Source: Arcuatula senhousia (lineage: Eukaryota; Mollusca; Bivalvia; Mytilida; Mytilidae). Taken from it: DNA of 64,000 nucleotides. Under the pieces are notes generated by a model that did not search any database, was not told the origin of the DNA, and saw only the letters and a program-made list of their open reading frames with translations. Position numbers and translations under genes: made by a program. Below are positions 57,815 to 64,000 of this stretch, piece by piece; position 1 is the stretch's first letter; each line of letters opens with the position of its first letter. The stretch spans positions 49,969,702 through 50,033,701 of the forward strand of contig OZ020307.1 of the NCBI GenBank assembly GCA_963971305.1, given 5' to 3'.

Positions 57815-59999
57815 TTAATTGAATTTCTTTAATTCTCCTACAACAAATATTTACAACAATAACAGCAATATGATTATGTCTTGTAATAAGATTAATCTCA
57901 ATCTTTCCTCTGTCACTCCAAACCATTATAATTGTAGTTTTTAGTAACCATTATGTTTGTAGCTTTTTAATTAGTTCTAAAATATGTTAGCAATGACCAT
58001 TTATTGTAAATGTGTTTCGCTAATAAATTATGTCTTATTATTCTACAAGAAAACTATTATGTCGTCGCCCTAATATTTGTTGATATAGATATTTCATGTT
58101 ATCACCCTAAAATCCCTTTAATACAACTATATACATATTTGCACCTTTGATACATGTAGATCATTCTGTTTAATGATTAATTGTGGAACTTGCAAAGTTG
58201 TACTTCCGTGTGTTTTGTAATATGAATGACGCATTAAGATCTTAATCGATTGAAGCTTTTTGGTATATATCACAATCTTAAATAATCAAACTTGACAAGA
58301 AAGCAAACTTGAAATTTTTCGATACTGTCATGCCTGTTATCTGGGCATAAATTGCAACATAAGAACGACTGAACAGCTTAGATTGATTTTTTTTTAAATT
58401 TTGAATTGTCACTCAAAGGCGAGGTTTTTATGCAATTCATTTGGATTAACTATAAATTGAAACAAATTTGAAATATTTATACACGAAATGAAGGCTACTT
58501 AGTTCTTGACAGATGTTTTAAGTTATATTGCATGCGTGTCGCTTCAAGGTAAGTTGCAGAATGTAATAAAACATTTCATAGAACTTTCGCTATCGTATAC
58601 GTGAGAAGGATCGGTCATTTCAAGATGGGTTGGGCCAAATCAGATTGTCTTTTCAATGGAATTGTGGTATCTGCAGCTCTTTAAGTTTTCAAAAAAATAA
58701 ATATCTTCCAAAGAAGGGGTCAGAATTGAGGAAAAAAATGTATTGACGGATTTACATATAAGACTTCCACAGGTGAGTAAACCTTTGAATGAAACTGGAA
58801 ATTTCAATTTACACAAGAAAACCCCTTGAGTGTCTGCAATCTTCAAATGACGTACGATCCTTCTCACGTACAAGACATTGTAGTTAAACTCATATCTCCA
58901 GAAAACTGGAACTCGTGATATAGACAATTTATACAAAATTTCGTACATTACTTTTTTGTACCAATAGAACCTTCGAATATTGGAAATCCGAAAATGCAGA
59001 AACATAAAATCAGTCGACATTAAAGATCAACAATTTTGTGTTGAAGAACACATCAAAGCCATAAATCATCTGTTTGAATTTTAAAATTAAGTCTAAGCCA
59101 TAAGGTAATGCCTACCCCAGACATAGGTTGGTCAAAATTTGGCTTTGTTCGGTAGTTTGGGCTTTTTATTCAATGCTTTTCATAATCTCGATATAGTGTT
59201 GGGCTTTTTCAATATATTTGCTAGAGCGCCTCTGTTGAGTCTTGAACAGACGAAACGCGCGTCAGGCGTAGCAAAATTTATTGCCTGGGACGACTTTGTT
59301 GTTATTTCTATTTGGACAACAAAGATGAAGTAAACACTTAGAAATATAAATTAAAACAGTCAAACAAAACAACTTTAAAATTGCTATCTGCAACGGAAGC
59401 AGATGTCGAAATTACCATTCAAAATTTATTCTATTGAAAAAGCGAATTTAAAGTCTTAAAAGGAAAGCATATCAAGAATAATCAAAATTCAGATTTACAA
59501 AGATGGATTCATGTGGTTCCAGCTTCGGTCGAATGGAAACAAAAGAGGGGTCTGGTCAATTTTACCGAAAATATACAAAAAAGGGGGCCGATGGGTTTAT
59601 TTCGTTTTCGGCAATTTATATTTTCCGTGAATTGTGATTTGTTGAAATATTTTTCCGTGCATCGTGATTGGATATTGCACAACCGTTCTCAGTAAAGTAT
59701 CTTGTCCGCGATTCGTTTTAGGTATGCTTTACAGTAATACACAGTCCAACTTTTATCCGTGAACAAAAAATTAGCCATAATTCCGTGTTTCGTTATTTGA
59801 ATTTTTTATTCTTCGTGATTCGTGATCATGAACCCCCATCAGGACCCCCAAAAAATAACTAGATATCTGAATTAAAGGGGTTCCAACCTCTAGAACTCCG
59901 TTTCTGGATTTGTCACTGAGATTTATACCATCTAAACACGTTACTTCGTTTTAACGACCATGTATCCTTAAATATTAATGTTACTAATTTTCTTTTCAG
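57815..59999. other. LINE 3' UTR and region upstream of the transporter exon
   Basis: 57815-58050 is likely LINE 3' UTR. At about 58600-58870 two imperfect inverted strings CGTGAGAAGGATCGGTCATTT and CTTCAAATGACGTACGATCC..TCTCACG form a loose hairpin. At about 59225-59300 is the AACAGACGAAACGCGCGTCAGG repeat phrase. At 59560-59850 there is a CCGTG(A/C)AT-rich degraded repeat. No exon found. Confidence 0.4.
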
Positions 60000-61362
60000 A
60001 CTTGAATGGAGAGAAAAACTAATGGATCAGACGAACGTATGACTACAAAATGCAGTTCAAATATGTCATTTTCCCAATGTAAGAAAGCGGTACAGCCACC
60101 AGATGGCGGTTGGGGCTGGATGGTCGTCTTCTCTGCATTTGTAATCAACATAATAACGGATGGGTGCTCCTATTCATTCGGAGTTTTATTTGTTTTTCTT
60201 TTGGAGTACTTTAAAGAGACTAGGAGTAGTACCGCATGGATTGGCTCCGCCTTTTGTGCGGTACCTTTGCTATGTGGACCAATAGCAAGTGTCGTTACAA
60301 ATCGATTAGGAATTCGTAAAGCAACAATCATTGGCGGATTGATAACTGCTTTTGGGTTTGTGTCTAGTGCCTTCGTTTCATCCGTAAGTGCCTTGGCCAT
60401 TACCTATGGAGTCATAGCAGGGATCGGAATATCTATGCCGTACTTAAACTCGATCGTCATAGTTGCGGTATATTTCAGAAAGAAAAGAACTCTAGCAACA
60501 GGGTTAGCGGAAAGTGGAGCCGGAATCGGAACTCTTATATTTGCCCCTCTTTATGAAATTTTGATCGAATCGTATGGTTGGAGGGGCGCAGTTATGATCA
60601 TAGGTGCAATCTCGCTCAACATCGTGGTTTGTGGTGCTGTCTTCATCCCATTTACAATCAAGCAAGATAATGAACCTAGTGATGATGTTGAACAAACTGA
60701 CATTGAAACTGAAATACAAGATATAGACTTAGATGATGATACAAATGTAGATATTCGTGACACGTCGCTCGTTCCTTTAAATAAACAAGAGGCACCACCC
60801 TCAAAACTGTGCACAAAGGAAGGAAGTATAGAAACGTTACAAAATAACGAATCTAAAAAAAGCAAACGAAACAAGTCATTTTGTAGTAGAGTGACAAAAC
60901 ATTTAACGTTTTTGTCCAATAAAAGTTTCTTAACATTTACAGCATCAAGTGTGATTCTTTATTTTTGGTATGATGTGCCTTACGTGTTTTCTGTTGACCG
61001 GGCAAAAGAATTCGGAATATCCGAGAAAATGGCTTCATATATGGTTGCTGTTATTGGGGTCACACATACGTTTGGGAATGTTCTTTATGGATTTATAGGT
61101 GACAGGGAGCAAATAAATCGTAGATTCCTGTATGGTTGTAGTTTAATCTTGACTGGTGCTGTACTCAATATCATCCCATCATTTACTCATTTTTTACCTT
61201 GCACTATTTTAGTCGGATTATTCGGAATATTTTCCGCTTCCGCCGAAGCACTTACTTCCGTTATAATTGTGGACATATTAGGCATTGAGAAGTTGAATGA
61301 TGCGTATGGGGTGGTTATGTTTCTACAAGGAGTAGTCAACCTTATAGGACCGCCATTTGCAG
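60000..61362 (+). CDS. Monocarboxylate-transporter-like protein (SLC16/MCT family), large exon
   Basis: Carries H+-coupled or facilitative monocarboxylates, or related substrates, across the plasma membrane. The exon starts after acceptor TTTTCTTTTCAG; ATG at 60006. Diagnostic MCT motifs: PPDGGWGWMVVFSAF at the first helix and YFRKKRTLATGLAESGAG at the cytosolic loop before helix 5. Residues about 220-300 form an acidic then basic cytoplasmic loop (DDVEQTDIETEIQDIDLDDD), as in MCTs. The frame reaches GPPFAG at donor GCAG/GTTTGT (61363). If read through it stops after LYDSL at 61380-61382. About 11 helices are present: the last helix and C-terminus are missing and should be encoded in a further exon. 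Subtype (MCT9/12/14-like) and substrate cannot be told. Confidence 0.88.
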
Positions 61363-61447
61363 GTTTGTATGATAGTCTATAGATGGTTCGATATTTAAAA
61401 GTTTCTGATATAGTTTCACCAGATCAAGACATGAATTTAACTATTAA

Positions 61448-61995
61448 GGTAGTACAATAGTAAAAAATCGGTAGGATAGAATTTTTTAAAATTTTGTCAT
61501 AAGAAGTATCTATGTGCATATGTTTGAAAAATAAAATAAAAAGAATAGGTCACCATGGTTAATTTTTGTAGAAAATTGATCAAAAACAGTTCAAATTTTG
61601 GCTATTTTTATATAGATTATATAGGGGAAAATTGTTTAAATCAATTTTCTCAAATTTCACGTGATAGATTTTTCTTAAATTTTGTCAAAACATCAATTTC
61701 TGTTAGTTCTTTGAAAATAAGGTATAAAATCATGGGGTCACAGTTAGTTTTCTGAAAATTAATTGGAAAAAACTGAATTTTCCTTACACATTTCATACAA
61801 ATTATCTCCCTTGAAAAAAGTATGGGAAATGTTATAAAATGAATATAACAGTTAGGTTTTGTTTCAAACTTATTTTTCCTCTAATAATTCATCATACAAA
61901 CAATCTTCATACAGTTAAATGGCAATGTTTTTGCATTTGCTTAAATTTGGTAACATGCTCAGAAAAGATGCTCAGTGTAATACCGCTGTACTACC
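61448..61995. mobile_element. 548-bp MITE with TTAA duplication, family C
   Basis: Ends GGTAGTACA.. and ..TGTACTACC, flanked by TTAA at 61444-61447 and 61996-61999. The inverted repeat is short (9 bp). AT-rich interior without coding. It sits just after the transporter donor. Confidence 0.7.
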
Positions 61996-62022
61996 TTAAA
62001 CGTGTTAAGTTTCTCAGTTTTT

Positions 62023-64000
62023 AGCTCACCTGACCCGAAGGGTCATGTGAGCTATTGTCATCGTTAAGCGTCCGTCGTCCGTCCGTCTGTCGTCCGTCGT
62101 CCGTTAACTTTTCTTTAAACATCTTCTTCTCTGAAACCACCAATGGGATTGATTTGAAACTTTGTACACTTGATCTTTAGGATGTGCTCTACCAAGTTTG
62201 TGAAATTTGTGAAGGTCGATCAACTAACATGGCCGCCGTTACTAAAAATAGAACAGGGGGTCAGACCATAGTTTTTAGCTTATAGCTCAAAAAGTATAAG
62301 AGATAGAGAAAATCCGAGGCAACCTTCCTTGTTCAGCATCAAAAGCTCTACAAATCTCTCCATTGAGTCGAAGTTGTGAAACGACTCCTTATAGGAGTTA
62401 TTGCCCTTTAATCATCTAAATTGACCATATTTGCAGTTTTTGGACTATATCTTGAAAACCGTTAGAGCTAGAGGAAAAGTTAGCATTGCAGAATTGTTAA
62501 GCTCATTGAGATCTATAAAAATGATTTCAGGGTCTAAATTGTCAGATCAGCCGTTTAAGAGTTATTTCCCTTTAACTGTTTTTTTCCATTAATTTACACA
62601 GATAAATTTCACAAATCTTCTTCTCTGAAACCACTGAAGGGATTGCATTGAAACTTGATATTCATGATAATGATTTTAGGATGTCCTCTACCAAGTTTGT
62701 GAATTATATACACGTCGACCAACCAACATGGCTGCTGTTGCTAAAAATAGAACAGGGGGGGTCAGACCATTGTTTTTGGCTTATAACTCAACAAGTGTGG
62801 CCACTAAAAGTATGTCTCGCCTGCCGGCACCATCGCTAAAATCAACTACCTAAGCTTTCATTTCTTGATATAAACACAAAAAGTGTCAGTATACCTTATA
62901 ACAGATGCCTAATTATTATACTATTCAAGCAATCCATTGTCCACACAAGTATTACAAAAAGTTTTCTGTCTGAAAAAAAGACCCAAGTTCACAGAGTCAC
63001 TGGAGCGTAAAAGTGGGGTCATGGTCACACGGCATGGTGACAGTTGCGTTGTTCATAACCGCAACTGTCTGTTTACCCAATATCAGATGCCTAGCTATCA
63101 TAACTTTCCAGCAATTCATCGTCCATAAAAGTCTTACAAAAAAGTTTTTCGGCCTGAAAAATACCTAAGTTCACAGATTCACTGGAGCGTGAAAATGGGG
63201 TCAGGGTCAAACGGCATGGTGACAGTTGCGTAGACCATAACCTGAACTATCTGTATACCAAATATCAGATGCCTAGCTATTATACTTTTCAAGCAATTCA
63301 TTGTCCACAAAAGTCTTACAAAAAAGTTTACGCCGCCGCCGTCGCCGCCGCCGCCGTCGCCGGAAAGTAATACCTATGTCTCGCCTTCCGCGACTATTCG
63401 TCGCAGGCGAGACAAAAAGTATAAGAGATAGAGAAAATCCGAAGCAACCTTTCATGTTCAGCATCAAAAGCTCTACAATTCTCTCAATTGAGTCAAAATT
63501 GTGAAACGACTCCTTATAGGAGTTATTGCCCTTAAATCGTCAAAATTGACCATTTTTGCAGTTTTTGGACAATATCTTGAAAACCATTAGAGCTAGAGGA
63601 AAAGTTAGCATAATAATGATTGCAGAATTGTTAAGCTCATTCAGATCTACAAAATTGATTTCAGAGTCAAAATTGTCAGATCAGCCATTGAAGAGTTGTT
63701 CCCCTTTAACTGTTTTTTCCATTAATTTTAACTATTTTTCAAAATCTTCTCTGAAACCACTGAAGGGATTGCTTTGAAACTTGGTACACTTGATCTTTAG
63801 GATGTCCTTTACCAAGTTTGTGAATTATATACATGTCGACCGACCAACATGGCCGCCATTGCTAAAAATAGAACAGGGGGTCAGACCATTGTTTTTGGCT
63901 TATTACTCGAAAAGTATAAGAGATAGAGAAAATCCGAAGCAAATTTTCTTGTTCAGCATCAAAAGGTCCTTACAGGAGTTATTGCCCTTTAACTGTTGTT
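62023..64000 (+). mobile_element. Tandem-core element AGCTCACCTGACCC type (runs off the window)
   Basis: Starts AGCTCACCTGACCC-GAA-GGGTCATGTGAGCT, a near-perfect hairpin, then CCGTC(T)G microsatellite (62070-62105) and repeated cores with CTCTGAAACCACYRAWGGGAT, GGATGTSCTYTACCAAGTTT and ATGGCYGCYRTTRCTAAAAA. At least three cores are visible. Interrupted by a second element at 62787-63414. The 3' end is beyond 64000. Confidence 0.75.
62787..63414 (-). mobile_element. Nested tandem-core element, TGTCTCGCCTGC type
   Basis: Reverse orientation: TGTCTCGCCTGCGACGAATA.. hairpin start (near 63410), a CGGCGA-type microsatellite (63328-63362), two to three cores of the 37401-38192 family, and the complementary end GGCAGGCGAGACA with the AGTG-GCCA-CACT hairpin at the left. 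The host repeat (GCTTATAACTCAA...AAAAGTATAAGAGATAG) resumes exactly on the other side. Confidence 0.75.

Noticed and set aside
58640..59020. 126-residue minus-strand gene
   Set aside because: Composition is AT-driven, no motif recognised, no splice or promoter signals; treated as a chance frame.

Overview
The window is metazoan nuclear DNA: AT-rich, with genes split into short phase-compatible exons (GT..AG introns) and with a very high load of short interspersed repeats. Several repeats have the layout reported for bivalve 'pearl'/Helentron-type elements (hairpin, tetranucleotide microsatellite, about 160-bp tandem cores, 3' hairpin). A bivalve mollusc, probably a mytilid mussel, is the best guess; this is inference from repeat style and gene content, not a database match.

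Layout. 1-2.9 kb: one clear Ig-domain exon and perhaps the 3' tail of that cell-surface gene, with a 505-bp foldback element between. 3-7 kb: a CAT microsatellite, a tandem-core element, an internally deleted LINE, and a promoter-like region. 7.36-35.95 kb, plus strand: the complete splicing factor 1 gene (SF1/BBP), reconstructed as 13 exons and 613 codons. All exon phases close, including a 40-nt first exon separated by a 5.3-kb intron. 40.1-52.0 kb, plus strand: a 10-exon gene for a 1000-residue protein fusing an N-terminal dynamin-like GTPase to a C-terminal protein kinase, a DSTYK-like architecture. 52-60 kb: degenerate retroelements (reverse transcriptase remnants, a LINE tail), a split tandem-core element and a TTA-flanked MITE. 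60.0-61.36 kb: a large exon of an SLC16/monocarboxylate-transporter-like gene whose last exon is not in the window. 61.4-64 kb: a TTAA MITE, then a tandem-core element with a second one nested in it.

Mobile DNA is the most informative layer. Three elements carry perfect 9-bp target duplications (1095-1599, 8256-10613, 26577-28970), which is Mutator-like. Three MITEs of different sequence all sit in TTAA duplications (piggyBac-like). One has a TTA duplication (PIF/Harbinger-like). Several elements are giant inverted repeats inside introns: a 1.5-kb hairpin in SF1 intron 11, a 1.2-kb foldback built of 21-bp AGATATCT palindromes in intron 1 of the GTPase-kinase gene, and a perfect 102-nt hairpin in its intron 5. 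Transcribed with the host gene, these would give long double-stranded RNA.

The three main genes are not an operon or pathway. SF1 is a housekeeping splicing factor, the GTPase-kinase is a possible signalling or membrane protein, and the SLC16-like gene is a plasma-membrane transporter. All were called by eye; no search was run.
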